Below, piece after piece: positions 34,236 to 42,040 of a DNA stretch of 64,000 nt (its first letter is position 1; each line of letters starts with the position of its first letter). This stretch comes from Aldehydirespirator sp965116195 (GTDB taxonomy: Bacteria > Actinomycetota > Acidimicrobiia > Acidimicrobiales > Aldehydirespiratoraceae), in contig OZ220491.1 of assembly GCA_965116195.1 (NCBI GenBank), positions 1,240,001-1,304,000 on the forward strand. Reading direction: 5' to 3'. The notes beneath the pieces were generated by a model, which saw nothing but the letters and a program-made list of their open reading frames with translations, had not been told where the DNA came from and did not search any database. The translations under genes were made by a program, and so were the position numbers.

Positions 34236-35678
34236 GTGCCTTCAGCAGCATTGCGGCGGGCCTGGCGTCGCGGGCTGCGCACCCGCATCGCCCTTGCCTT
34301 CGCTGTCGGGGGCCTGATATTGACCTCCACCGTCTCGTTCGCGACTTACGGTCTGACACGACAGAACCTCCTGGAACAGCGCGACGAGACCGCTTTTGCA
34401 GTGTTCGCCAACAACGGGCGTCGTGTGCGCAACGAGTTGACCGCCGAAACCGACGACGAGGGCAGGCGGGCCATAGTCGAACGTCTGGGACAGACTTCGG
34501 GCACCTTCCCACTGCTCAGGGTGGGCGAAGAATGGACATCGGCGGATCCGTTGGTGTTCGGCGGTGAGTTGGTACCGGCTTCTTTGTTGGAGTTGGTTGA
34601 GTCGGGTGCGCCGGCGCGGATGCGCACCACTATCGGTGGCCGCGCTGCCATTGTCTCAGCTGTTCCTCTTCCCGGTGTCCCGGTCAACGCCAGCTATTTC
34701 GAGGCCGCTCCTCTGGACGACATTGAAGACAACCTGAACACTCTGTCCTTCATCATGGCTGGTGTTGCGGTGGTCACAGCAATGCTTTTCGCCGTTCTCG
34801 GCTGGCTGGCGGCGAGATGGCTGCTAAATCCTCTTGTCAAGGTCAGAACTGCTGCCGAGGCCCTGGCGGCAGGTGCATTGGACACCCGACTCAGTCCACC
34901 TGCCGACGCTGATCTGGCATCGCTGGTGGCTTCCTTCAACGAGATGGCCACTGCACTTGAGGAGAGGATCGCCCGCGATGCTCGCTTTGCTTCGGAGGTG
35001 AGTCACGAACTGCGTTCGCCGTTGATGACCCTGACCGCTTCAGTTGAGGTGCTGAGCAACAACAGCGACGAACTGAGCGAGCGGGGACGAACGGTACTGA
35101 GACTGCTCAGTGACGACATCTCCCGCTTTCGCGCTTTGGTGGAGGACCTTCTGGAGATCAGCCGTTATGACGTGGGAGTTGCCAACCTTGAAGCCGAGGA
35201 GGTACACATTGTCGAGTTCGTACACAAAGCCATCTCGCAGGCGGTCAGCGACGACAGTGATGTGGACTTTGTGGCGGAACCTGCGCTTGCCCACACTGTG
35301 GTGGTGGCCGACAAGCGCCGTTTGGGCCGAGTGGTTTTCAACCTGCTGGACAACGCCGTCAAGTACGGTGGCGGTGAAGTGCAGGTGAGCCTCGAGCGTC
35401 ACAACAGCCTGGTGCATCTGGGCGTGGCGGACAACGGACCGGGAGTGCAGCCCGAAGAACGTCGTCTTATATTTGATCGTTTCCATCGTGGGCGTGCCGG
35501 CGGACGGCGTGGCCGTGACTCCGGTTCAGGCTTGGGCCTGGCACTTGTGGCCGAGCATGTGGGCTTGCATGGCGGGCGAATATGGGTGGAGGACCGTGCT
35601 GATGGTGCCCGGGGTTGTCGTTTTGTGGTTGAGCTTCCGGTCTTTGCTGACATTGACGACACTGCTTCAGATACATGA
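34236..35678 (+). CDS. Sensor histidine kinase
   Basis: A 480-aa membrane kinase: first helix (LAFAVGGLILTSTVSFATYGL), an extracellular domain of about 120 residues, second helix (FIMAGVAVVTAMLFAVLGWLAA), HAMP, HisKA with the phospho-His in FASEVSHELRSPLMTL, and HATPase boxes NLLDNAVKYGG (N), VADNGPGVQPEE (G1) and GSGLGLALVAEH (G2). It starts 12 nt after the regulator stop. The end of the gene (ACATGACT at 35673) is copied 62 bp downstream. Confidence 0.93.
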   Translation: MPSAALRRAWRRGLRTRIALAFAVGGLILTSTVSFATYGLTRQNLLEQRDETAFAVFANNGRRVRNELTAETDDEGRRAIVERLGQTSGTFPLLRVGEEWTSADPLVFGGELVPASLLELVESGAPARMRTTIGGRAAIVSAVPLPGVPVNASYFEAAPLDDIEDNLNTLSFIMAGVAVVTAMLFAVLGWLAARWLLNPLVKVRTAAEALAAGALDTRLSPPADADLASLVASFNEMATALEERIARDARFASEVSHELRSPLMTLTASVEVLSNNSDELSERGRTVLRLLSDDISRFRALVEDLLEISRYDVGVANLEAEEVHIVEFVHKAISQAVSDDSDVDFVAEPALAHTVVVADKRRLGRVVFNLLDNAVKYGGGEVQVSLERHNSLVHLGVADNGPGVQPEERRLIFDRFHRGRAGGRRGRDSGSGLGLALVAEHVGLHGGRIWVEDRADGARGCRFVVELPVFADIDDTASDT

Positions 35679-35762
35679 CTTTTCGTGGGCCTGGGCTGAG
35701 GAAGTCCGCACCAAACACGATGCGAGCCATCTCGACATGACTCGCCGTGGGCCTAGGCTGAG
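35673..35762. repeat. 62-bp-spaced repeat of the histidine-kinase gene end
   Basis: ACATGACTTTTCGTGGGCCT at 35673 contains the kinase stop codon; ACATGACTCGCCGTGGGCCT at 35735 repeats it with few changes, followed in both by (G/A)GGCTGAG. The second copy supplies an ATG at 35737 in frame with the GerMN gene. Confidence 0.85.
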
Positions 35763-35853
35763 GGCATTGACCCCGAAAACTGCCACGTGTCAGACTGATG
35801 CATCGTGTCACGACCACAATATCCGGGCGCTGAGAGCGACTTGGAAGTCTGCG

Positions 35854-36558
35854 TTGTCTCAGGCTCTGGCAAGGCCGATGTTGCTGACGCTGGTGGGATC
35901 TGCGCTGCTTATGGCCTCTGCGGTGGTCGCATCAGGCTGTGCCCTGCCCACTGACGAGACCGCTCAGGCCATAGATCCGGATGATCTTCCGGAGACACTG
36001 AGGCCTGGTTTTGTTGCTGTAACAACCACGGTTGTGCCCGCTCCGCAGACCGAACTCCAGATGGTTTATCTCCTGACCAATCCGCAGGACACTGAGCGCA
36101 CAGTTGTGGCAGGGGTGACGCGCCAACTCAACAGCGGTGCCGACTTGGCCGATGTCTTGTCAACCCTCTTCGGCAGCAGCACCTTGATCCAGGAGCAGGC
36201 TGCCGGTTATTTCAACACTCTGGAGTTGTTTGAACTGACCTCGGTAACGGTGGAAGATGGGGTCGCCACAGTCGATATCGTGCCGTTGTCGCCACAGGAC
36301 CTGCCCCCGCCGGCGAACACCCTTGAACTTGTCGCTGCGCAACTCGTGTTCACAGCTTCGGCCTTTGACGGAGTGAAAGGTGTGCGGATACTGCTTGATG
36401 GTGAGGCCGTGTCGGTTCCCACCAGCGGCGCTGATGCCGAGCCCGGCCTGGTTCTGACAACCGACGCATACGAGCAGTACCAACCCGACCTGGCAGCGAC
36501 TGTCCCCTCCACCACGACGACGTTGACAGACTCCGCACCAGCAGTGTTGTCACCCTGA
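35854..36558 (+). CDS. GerMN-domain lipoprotein
   Basis: Secreted lipoprotein of about 234 aa. A hydrophobic signal (MLLTLVGSALLMASAVVASGC) ends in a lipobox-like ASGC and is followed by a GerMN domain: LQMVYLLTNPQDTERTVVAGV, a helix-rich middle, VDIVPLSPQDLPPP and AFDGVKGVRILLDGEAVSVP. LpqB of the Mtr system also has a GerMN domain, but this protein lacks the beta-propeller, being far shorter. I prefer the TTG at 35854 with GGAAG six bases upstream; an ATG at 35737 would add a long hydrophilic leader. Likely in the regulator-kinase operon. Confidence 0.8.
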   Translation: MSQALARPMLLTLVGSALLMASAVVASGCALPTDETAQAIDPDDLPETLRPGFVAVTTTVVPAPQTELQMVYLLTNPQDTERTVVAGVTRQLNSGADLADVLSTLFGSSTLIQEQAAGYFNTLELFELTSVTVEDGVATVDIVPLSPQDLPPPANTLELVAAQLVFTASAFDGVKGVRILLDGEAVSVPTSGADAEPGLVLTTDAYEQYQPDLAATVPSTTTTLTDSAPAVLSP

Positions 36559-36577
36559 GATCACCATGAAGCGCATG

Positions 36578-36663
36578 GCAGCCCGCAGATGCGAAGGCTG
36601 CTACCCGTGACACACACTCTCCAGAATGCCGTTCCTCGCAGCCCGCAGGTGCGAAGGCTGCTG
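36578..36663. repeat. 60-bp-spaced direct repeat after the GerMN gene
   Basis: GCAGCCCGCAGATGCGAAGG at 36578 recurs as GCAGCCCGCAGGTGCGAAGG at 36638, both followed by CTGCT. The 234-bp region between the GerMN stop and the pfkA stop shows no gene; the two genes converge, so this lies at a transcription-termination zone. Confidence 0.8.
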
Positions 36664-36792
36664 GAGCCCGGTTGGCCATAGCCGAGAGCCACCTGCTTCA
36701 ACCGCAGTCTCAAGGGTCACAACTCACAGGTTGCCGGGGGCCCGGTCGTGGTCTACGTCGTCAGAACCGTATTTGCCCATCCAGACAGTGGA

Positions 36793-37824
36793 TCAGGCGA
36801 AGAAACTGTGGGCCACGTCCAGGAGTTCGCTGCTGACAGGTTTGAGGTTCGCTGTGGCTTCCTGCAATGCGACCAACTCGATGGTGTCGGCACGTAGTGA
36901 CACCATCTTCCCGAAGGCCCCTTGGTGAACGGCATCAATGGCAGCAATCCCGAAGCGCGTGGCCAGCACGCGGTCAAACGGGGTCGGTGAGCCACCGCGT
37001 TGCACATGGCCCAGGATGGTCACCCTGGTCTCCAGGCCGGTGCGCTCCTCAACCTCGGCTGCAATGACGTTGGCTATGCCACCGAGTCGCTGATGCCCGT
37101 ATTCGTCCACCGGGGGATCGGCCAACTGCATCGTGTTTGGTCGTGGCCGAGCACCCTCAGCCACCACCACAATTGAGGCGTAACGGCCACGACGGTGGCG
37201 GCGTAGCAGTGCGGCGCACAGATCGTCAAGGTCGAATGGCTTCTCGGGAACGAGCGTGTAGGTGGCACCTCCCGCTATGCCGGCCCAGGTAGCTATGTGA
37301 CCCACATGGCGGCCCATGACCTCGACGAATATGACCCGGTTGTGGCTCTCTGCGGTTGTGTGCAGCCTGTCGATCGCCTCGGTTGCGATGGTGACGGCGG
37401 TGTCAAAACCGAAAGTCCGTTCCGTGACTCCGACATCGTTGTCGATCGTCTTGGGCACGCCGATCATCTTGAAACCGCGTTCAGCCATGTCGTGTGCGCA
37501 TGACAGTGTTCCCTCGCCTCCAACCGCGATGAGCGCGTCAAGAGCCAGACGGTTGATCGTCGCGGCTGCTCGGGTGATGCCGTTGTCGAGGTTGAAGGGG
37601 GTGTGACGTGATGTGCCCAACACGGTGCCCCCTCGTGGCAGCAGGCCACGGCACGAGTTCACATCCAGCGACAGCCAATGATCTTCCACCACTCCCCGCC
37701 ATCCGTCGCGGAACCCGATCACCTCGTCGCCGTAGTGACGTTCAGCTTTGCGCACCACCGCACGGATGACTGCGTTGAGTCCGGGACAGTCCCCTCCACC
37801 GGTCAGTATCCCGACCCGCATCAC
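36793..37824 (-). CDS. pfkA: 6-phosphofructokinase
   Basis: Phosphorylates fructose 6-phosphate in glycolysis. The 343-aa protein starts with RVGILTGGGDCPGLNAVIR, then GTVLGTSR, the donor-site GGEGTLSCA and PKTIDNDV with the catalytic Asp, EVMGRHVGHIATWAG, and GHVQRGGSPTPFDRVLATRFG. The donor-site Gly in GGEGT with Lys in PKTIDND is the combination seen in actinobacterial ATP-dependent enzymes; PPi use cannot be ruled out. The start codons (two ATGs) overlap the ROK kinase stop by 4 nt, so the two sugar kinases are coupled. Confidence 0.93.
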   Translation of the reverse strand: MMRVGILTGGGDCPGLNAVIRAVVRKAERHYGDEVIGFRDGWRGVVEDHWLSLDVNSCRGLLPRGGTVLGTSRHTPFNLDNGITRAAATINRLALDALIAVGGEGTLSCAHDMAERGFKMIGVPKTIDNDVGVTERTFGFDTAVTIATEAIDRLHTTAESHNRVIFVEVMGRHVGHIATWAGIAGGATYTLVPEKPFDLDDLCAALLRRHRRGRYASIVVVAEGARPRPNTMQLADPPVDEYGHQRLGGIANVIAAEVEERTGLETRVTILGHVQRGGSPTPFDRVLATRFGIAAIDAVHQGAFGKMVSLRADTIELVALQEATANLKPVSSELLDVAHSFFA

Positions 37825-38780
37825 GCGGACTCGGCTGCCAACAACGCAGCCCCGACAGCACCCGCATCCCGTCCAAAGCGCGCCGGCACCACACTTACGG
37901 GACGCCGATGCGTGCCACCAAGCACCCGTTGGCGAGTCCAGGTCTGCAGTCCCTGCACCAATGGTTCGCCTATGTCAATGAGCCCACCGCCCACAACGAC
38001 GATCTCGGGATCAAGAATGTGGACAAGGTTGGCCAGGCCCACAGCAGCAATGGAGCAGAACTCGTCAAGAACAACCAAGGCATCGGGGTGATTGCGTGCA
38101 ATCAGTGAATGCACATGCTCGCCGCGTATCGCTTCGAGTGAGCCCGCCTCGGCTATTGCACTGTCAAAGGAACCGGCGGCGGCAGACTGCCGGGCCATGC
38201 GGGCCAGTCCCGTGCCTGATGCGTAGTATTCCCAGGGTCCCCTGGCACCGGTCAGATGCTCGGGTCCCGAGAGGTCTATGACCATGTGGCCGGACTCACC
38301 GGCGAAGCCGTTCCAACCACGATGCAGATGTCCATCCAGGACAAAGCCGGTGCCCAACCCTGTGCCGAGTGCAACAAGCGCGACATGGCGGCAGCCCTTG
38401 GCGGATCCGTGCTGTGACTCGGCCCACACGGCTGCTGTGGCATCGTTCTCCACGACCACCGGACGACACAGATCGGCAAGCAGGCGCTGACGCAGGTGCA
38501 GATCCACCACCCCGGCGATGTTGGGTGAGGCTTTGAGCACCCCCTCGTAGTCAACGATTCCCGCTATGCCAACTCCCACCGCCGTTACGGTCGCGGAGCA
38601 GTCTGCCTCAAGCTCCTGCACCATCTTCGTGATGGTGGCGACCAACCGGTCACTGTCGGCAATCGTGGCCTCCGTGCGCATGGCCAGAGGAGTCAAGGGA
38701 TCGTCGCGCTGTATCACGATGCCCAGCACCTTGGTACCACCGATGTCAAAGCCGCAGTACAGGTCGGTCTTGCTGGTCAT
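37821..38780 (-). CDS. ROK family sugar kinase (glucokinase-like)
   Basis: A 319-aa ATP-dependent kinase: phosphate motif CGFDIGGTKVLGIV, VGIAGIVDYEG, catalytic VVENDATAAVWAE, VALGTGLGTGFVLDG, and the GHMVIDLSG sugar-binding His. The zinc motif CxCGxxGCxE of the family is absent: the matching position reads LTGARGPWEYYASG. Many glucokinases in actinobacteria keep those cysteines, so this is a divergent member. ATG at 38780 (MTSKTDLY). It feeds pfkA, which directly follows, so glucose phosphorylation is a reasonable role (inference). Confidence 0.88.
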   Translation of the reverse strand: MTSKTDLYCGFDIGGTKVLGIVIQRDDPLTPLAMRTEATIADSDRLVATITKMVQELEADCSATVTAVGVGIAGIVDYEGVLKASPNIAGVVDLHLRQRLLADLCRPVVVENDATAAVWAESQHGSAKGCRHVALVALGTGLGTGFVLDGHLHRGWNGFAGESGHMVIDLSGPEHLTGARGPWEYYASGTGLARMARQSAAAGSFDSAIAEAGSLEAIRGEHVHSLIARNHPDALVVLDEFCSIAAVGLANLVHILDPEIVVVGGGLIDIGEPLVQGLQTWTRQRVLGGTHRRPVSVVPARFGRDAGAVGAALLAAESA

Positions 38781-38807
38781 GTTTGTCACAGCGTGCCACA
38801 ACGAGGG

Positions 38808-39278
38808 TCAGGACCGGTCGCGGGTGTTGGCTTCCACGTAGGCCTTCAACTCGTCAAGTGCCGTGTGCATGATGCGAAACTCGGCACGGCGCTTGACGAA
38901 GCCCGGCAGGGGCACCGCCAGTTCCACGCTGAGCTGATAGGTGACCTCGGTGACCTCGGAGTCGCCGGGCACGGCTGTGAACTCGTACTCGCCGTCCAGT
39001 CTGGTGGTGGCATCTCCCTGCTGGAGCCTCCAGGCCAGCCGCAGAGGATCAACGCCGTAGAAGTATCGGAGCAGGTAGGTGGTTGAACGCCCCATTGCGG
39101 CCACCTGAAACTCCACGTCAACTGCCTGACCGTTCTCGTCGCGGCTGATGATCCGCGCTTGTTTGACCTCGCGTGCCCACTTGGGATACCGTTCAAAGTC
39201 GATTGCGGCATCAAAGCACTGGCGGGGCGAGGCCATGATGGTCGTGCGCTGGGTTGCGTGATCAACCAAGGCAAGCAT
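38808..39278 (-). CDS. SRPBCC family (polyketide cyclase/START-like) protein
   Basis: A 156-aa small-ligand-binding fold: MASPRQCFDAAIDFERYPKWAREVKQARI, then alternating strands (VEFQVAAMGRSTTYLLRYFYG) and the long C-terminal helix (RRAEFRIMHTALDELKAYVEA). Similar genes next to a PimB-type transferase and a ROK kinase are common in actinobacteria. The ligand is unknown. Confidence 0.85.
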   Translation of the reverse strand: MLALVDHATQRTTIMASPRQCFDAAIDFERYPKWAREVKQARIISRDENGQAVDVEFQVAAMGRSTTYLLRYFYGVDPLRLAWRLQQGDATTRLDGEYEFTAVPGDSEVTEVTYQLSVELAVPLPGFVKRRAEFRIMHTALDELKAYVEANTRDRS

Positions 39279-39386
39279 CCTCTCAACGTTTCTTGGCCGC
39301 GATCAGCGTAGTTCCCAGCGTGGCGTGGCCAACACACCTTGGCGAGTCACTGGGCATTAGTGAGGCATCGGGGTGTCTTCACACAT

Positions 39387-40517
39387 TCACTGTGGATGCG
39401 TCATGGCACCCAGGGAGCGATGCAACCTGTGGGCCAACGTGTCATAGCGGAACTCGTCGAGCGCACGCTGGCGTGATGCTGTGCCCATCTGGTGACGGCG
39501 CGGCGTGTCGTCAAGCAGAGTGGTGATGGCGCGTGCAGCGTTTTCGGGGGTGGTTTCCGCCAGCACGATGCCGGTGTCTCCGTCAGCTACGGCCTCATGG
39601 GCACCGCCGCTGCTTCCGGCGATCTGGGGCACGCCCGCTGCTGCTGCTTCAAGGAAGACGATCCCGAAACCCTCCTGCTCCAAGCCACCCCAACGGCTGC
39701 GGCAGAGCATGGCGAACACATCGGCGCAGCCGTGGAGAGCGGCCATGTCGTCGTCACTGATGCGTCCGACAAATCGCACCGGAGCAGCCGATCGTGCTGC
39801 CAGTCGTTCCAGTCGATGCCGATCACGTCCGTCGCCGGCAATGACCATCTGCAGACTGCGCCCCTGTGCGGCGAGCAGTCCGCCGGCTCTCACGAGTGTG
39901 TCCATACCCTTGCGAGGTACCAGCCTTGAGACGCTGACCACGAGCGGGATGTCCGGTGTCAGCCCGAGGCGCTTCATGAACACGTGCCGCTCCTGGGTGT
40001 CAAGTGGAACGAAACGGCTTGTGTCCACACCAGGGGGTATCACAAAGGTCGGCAGGTCGCGTCCCAGCACGCGTCGGCACGCGTCGGCGGGATAGTTGCC
40101 GGCGGCAATCAACCCGGAAGCACCTGCAAGCACCCGGCGCAGCAGCCTGCGGGTGCCAGGTAGTCGTGCTGGTATGGCCACCTCAGCACCGTGTACGACC
40201 ACGGCGTAGGGCCGCTCAAGGCCCGGTCCGATCAGACCGGCCGGCAGCGCCGGATCAATCACCACGAGTGCCGCGTCATGGTCACGTGCCAGACGGTTCA
40301 CGCGGCGTGTCAGGTGTGGGCCCGGCAGCAGCCAGGGCTCGCGGCAGCGCACAATGTGAAAGGCCTGAGCTGCGTCAAAGGTCGTCGCGTCCCGGTACGG
40401 GGTGGTGTGTACCAACACCTCGTCGGGAGGCAGTCGCCGCCACAGTTCCCACAGGTAGTTCTGGATACCCCCGATTTTCGGAGGGAAGTCGTTGGTTACC
40501 AGCAGATGCCGGGTCAT
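39387..40517 (-). CDS. GT4 family glycosyltransferase, PimB-like
   Basis: A 376-aa GT-B glycosyltransferase. MTRHLLVTNDFPPKIGGIQNYLWEL matches the start of the mycobacterial PimB' (phosphatidylinositol mannosyltransferase) family; VVVHGAEVAIPARLPG, FVIPPGVDTSRFVPL, VVSVSRLVPRKGMDTLVRA and the ExxxExFG block GGLEQEGFGIVFLEAAAAG follow. It probably uses GDP-mannose at the inner membrane to make PI-mannosides. Neighbouring SRPBCC and ROK genes match the actinobacterial context. The exact acceptor is inference. Confidence 0.85.
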   Translation of the reverse strand: MTRHLLVTNDFPPKIGGIQNYLWELWRRLPPDEVLVHTTPYRDATTFDAAQAFHIVRCREPWLLPGPHLTRRVNRLARDHDAALVVIDPALPAGLIGPGLERPYAVVVHGAEVAIPARLPGTRRLLRRVLAGASGLIAAGNYPADACRRVLGRDLPTFVIPPGVDTSRFVPLDTQERHVFMKRLGLTPDIPLVVSVSRLVPRKGMDTLVRAGGLLAAQGRSLQMVIAGDGRDRHRLERLAARSAAPVRFVGRISDDDMAALHGCADVFAMLCRSRWGGLEQEGFGIVFLEAAAAGVPQIAGSSGGAHEAVADGDTGIVLAETTPENAARAITTLLDDTPRRHQMGTASRQRALDEFRYDTLAHRLHRSLGAMTHPQ

Positions 40518-40531
40518 CGGCTATTTGTGGT

Positions 40532-40680
40532 CCTCATGCGGCGCGCCCGGCCTGCTCCGCCACGACATTCGTGCGAGCCGTGGGGAAATGTGAGCCGGTG
40601 GGGTAAGTGTGATCTGCCATCACGGCTTGACAGGTCGCTTTGGGCCTCATGCGGCGCGCCGGGGCACGGTCCGACGTAAC
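40532..40680. repeat. 115-bp-spaced copy of the queG 3' end
   Basis: CTCATGCGGCGCGCCGGGG near 40648 encodes the last residues and stop of queG. A copy, CTCATGCGGCGCGCCCGG, lies near 40533 beside the glycosyltransferase start, with weaker similarity continuing (GCTCCGCC against GGTCCGAC). Confidence 0.65.
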
Positions 40681-42023
40681 TCCTGTTGCACGAGGGGGTC
40701 GTCGGCATCGCGCAGCGATTCCAGTCCCAGCCCAAGCCGCCGAGCGCACCAGACTGCATGGGCTCGCACGATCGGGTCGGGATCGGCGAGAGCCGTCTTC
40801 ACTGCTGTCTGCACGTCGGGGTCACAGGCATCACCGACATTGGCAAGCACCACCAAGGCGTTGCGACGCAGATACCTGGCCTGTCGGCGTGGGATGTACC
40901 AACGCCCATATGTGTCCAGCAGTTCCTGGTCTGTGGCGTTGAGCATGTCAAGTATCGGCACCCAGGCTCCGAGACTGGTCTCAGACTCGGTTCGTGCGGC
41001 CGTGCCGGTCTGTCGGCGGCTGTCACTTGTCGTGCCGACGGGGTCCGACCGCTGGCCTGTTCGCACGTCCGATGAAACGGTTGGCCGGTGGCGATCAGTC
41101 ATCATGTCAACGGGGTCGGGTTGCCGGCCTGTTCGCACGTCCGATGAAACCGTTGGCCGGAGACGATCACTCATCATGTCAACGGGGTCAGGTTGCCGGC
41201 CTGTTCGTGCGTCCGGTGAGCCAGTTTGCCGGAGATGGTCGGTCGTGGTGCTTGTCCGGGTTGTGGTGCGCAGACGGACACGGACTCGGTTGGGCGGGCA
41301 CACCTCTGTGCAGTCGTCACAGCCGTAGATGCGGTCACCCAGAGCGACTCGGTATTCCACCGGGAACACGCCGGTCTGCTGCACCAGCCAAGCCAGGCAG
41401 CGGTTGGCGTCGATAGTGCCGGGCGCGACGATGGCTCCCGTGGGGCACCCGTCCAGGCACTGTCGGCATGTTCGGCATCCGTCAGCAATCGGCTCCGGAT
41501 CCGTGGGAGCCAGCGGTGCGTCGGTCACAACCGCGCCGAGCACCACCAGACTGCCCGCGCCCGGTACCAGGATGTTGGCGCTTTTGCCCCACCAGCCGAT
41601 GCCGGCCCGGTATGCGGCGGCTCGATCCACCAGCGAGTTCTCGTCTGCCGATACCACAGCACGGTAACCGTTGGCCCGCAACGGTTCGGCCATCAACTCA
41701 AGCGCTTCTCGCAGTTTCGTGTAATGGTCGGCACGGGCGTAGGCCGCCACCCTTCCCCAGGGCCGCCCGTCCAGGGGAGCACCACCGTTGCTGCGGTGAT
41801 AGTCCAGTGCGCCCACGATCAGCGCAGCGGCTCCCGGGACCAGCCGTGAGGGTACCGTTGAGCGGTCGGGATTGCGGTAGGTGAACTGCATACCGGCGTG
41901 CAAACCGTCACGTTTGCGCTGTCGCAGCACCGCGGCCACATCCGCAAAGGCCTCGGCACGACAAATCCCCACCGCGCACAATCCCGCGTCACGCCCAATC
42001 GCTGTCAGCGTGGCCGCATCCAC
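40647..42023 (-). CDS. queG: Epoxyqueuosine reductase
   Basis: Cobalamin- and [4Fe-4S]-dependent last step of queuosine synthesis in tRNA. The ~458-aa protein has ALIVGALDYHR, RVAAYARADHYTKLREALE, WWGKSANILVPGAGSLVVLGAVVTDAP, and two iron-sulfur motifs CRTCRQCLDGCPTGAI and CDDCTEVCPPN. A segment of about 100 residues then contains three 24-residue repeats (DARTGRQPDPVDMM, DVRTGRQPDPVDMM, DVRTGQRSDPVGTT), inserted before the C-terminal HEAT-like domain (LRRNALVVLANVGD). The insert is made of 72-bp units and keeps the frame. GTG at 42023 is the likely start; the frame upstream lies inside the S-layer gene. Confidence 0.9.
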   Translation of the reverse strand: MDAATLTAIGRDAGLCAVGICRAEAFADVAAVLRQRKRDGLHAGMQFTYRNPDRSTVPSRLVPGAAALIVGALDYHRSNGGAPLDGRPWGRVAAYARADHYTKLREALELMAEPLRANGYRAVVSADENSLVDRAAAYRAGIGWWGKSANILVPGAGSLVVLGAVVTDAPLAPTDPEPIADGCRTCRQCLDGCPTGAIVAPGTIDANRCLAWLVQQTGVFPVEYRVALGDRIYGCDDCTEVCPPNRVRVRLRTTTRTSTTTDHLRQTGSPDARTGRQPDPVDMMSDRLRPTVSSDVRTGRQPDPVDMMTDRHRPTVSSDVRTGQRSDPVGTTSDSRRQTGTAARTESETSLGAWVPILDMLNATDQELLDTYGRWYIPRRQARYLRRNALVVLANVGDACDPDVQTAVKTALADPDPIVRAHAVWCARRLGLGLESLRDADDPLVQQELRRTVPRRAA

Positions 42024-42040
42024 CTGATGTGGTATCTCGT

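Noticed and set aside
35473..35853. Long N-terminal extension of the GerMN protein
   Set aside because: It overlaps the histidine-kinase gene in another frame; the lipoprotein signal starts near 35854-35878.
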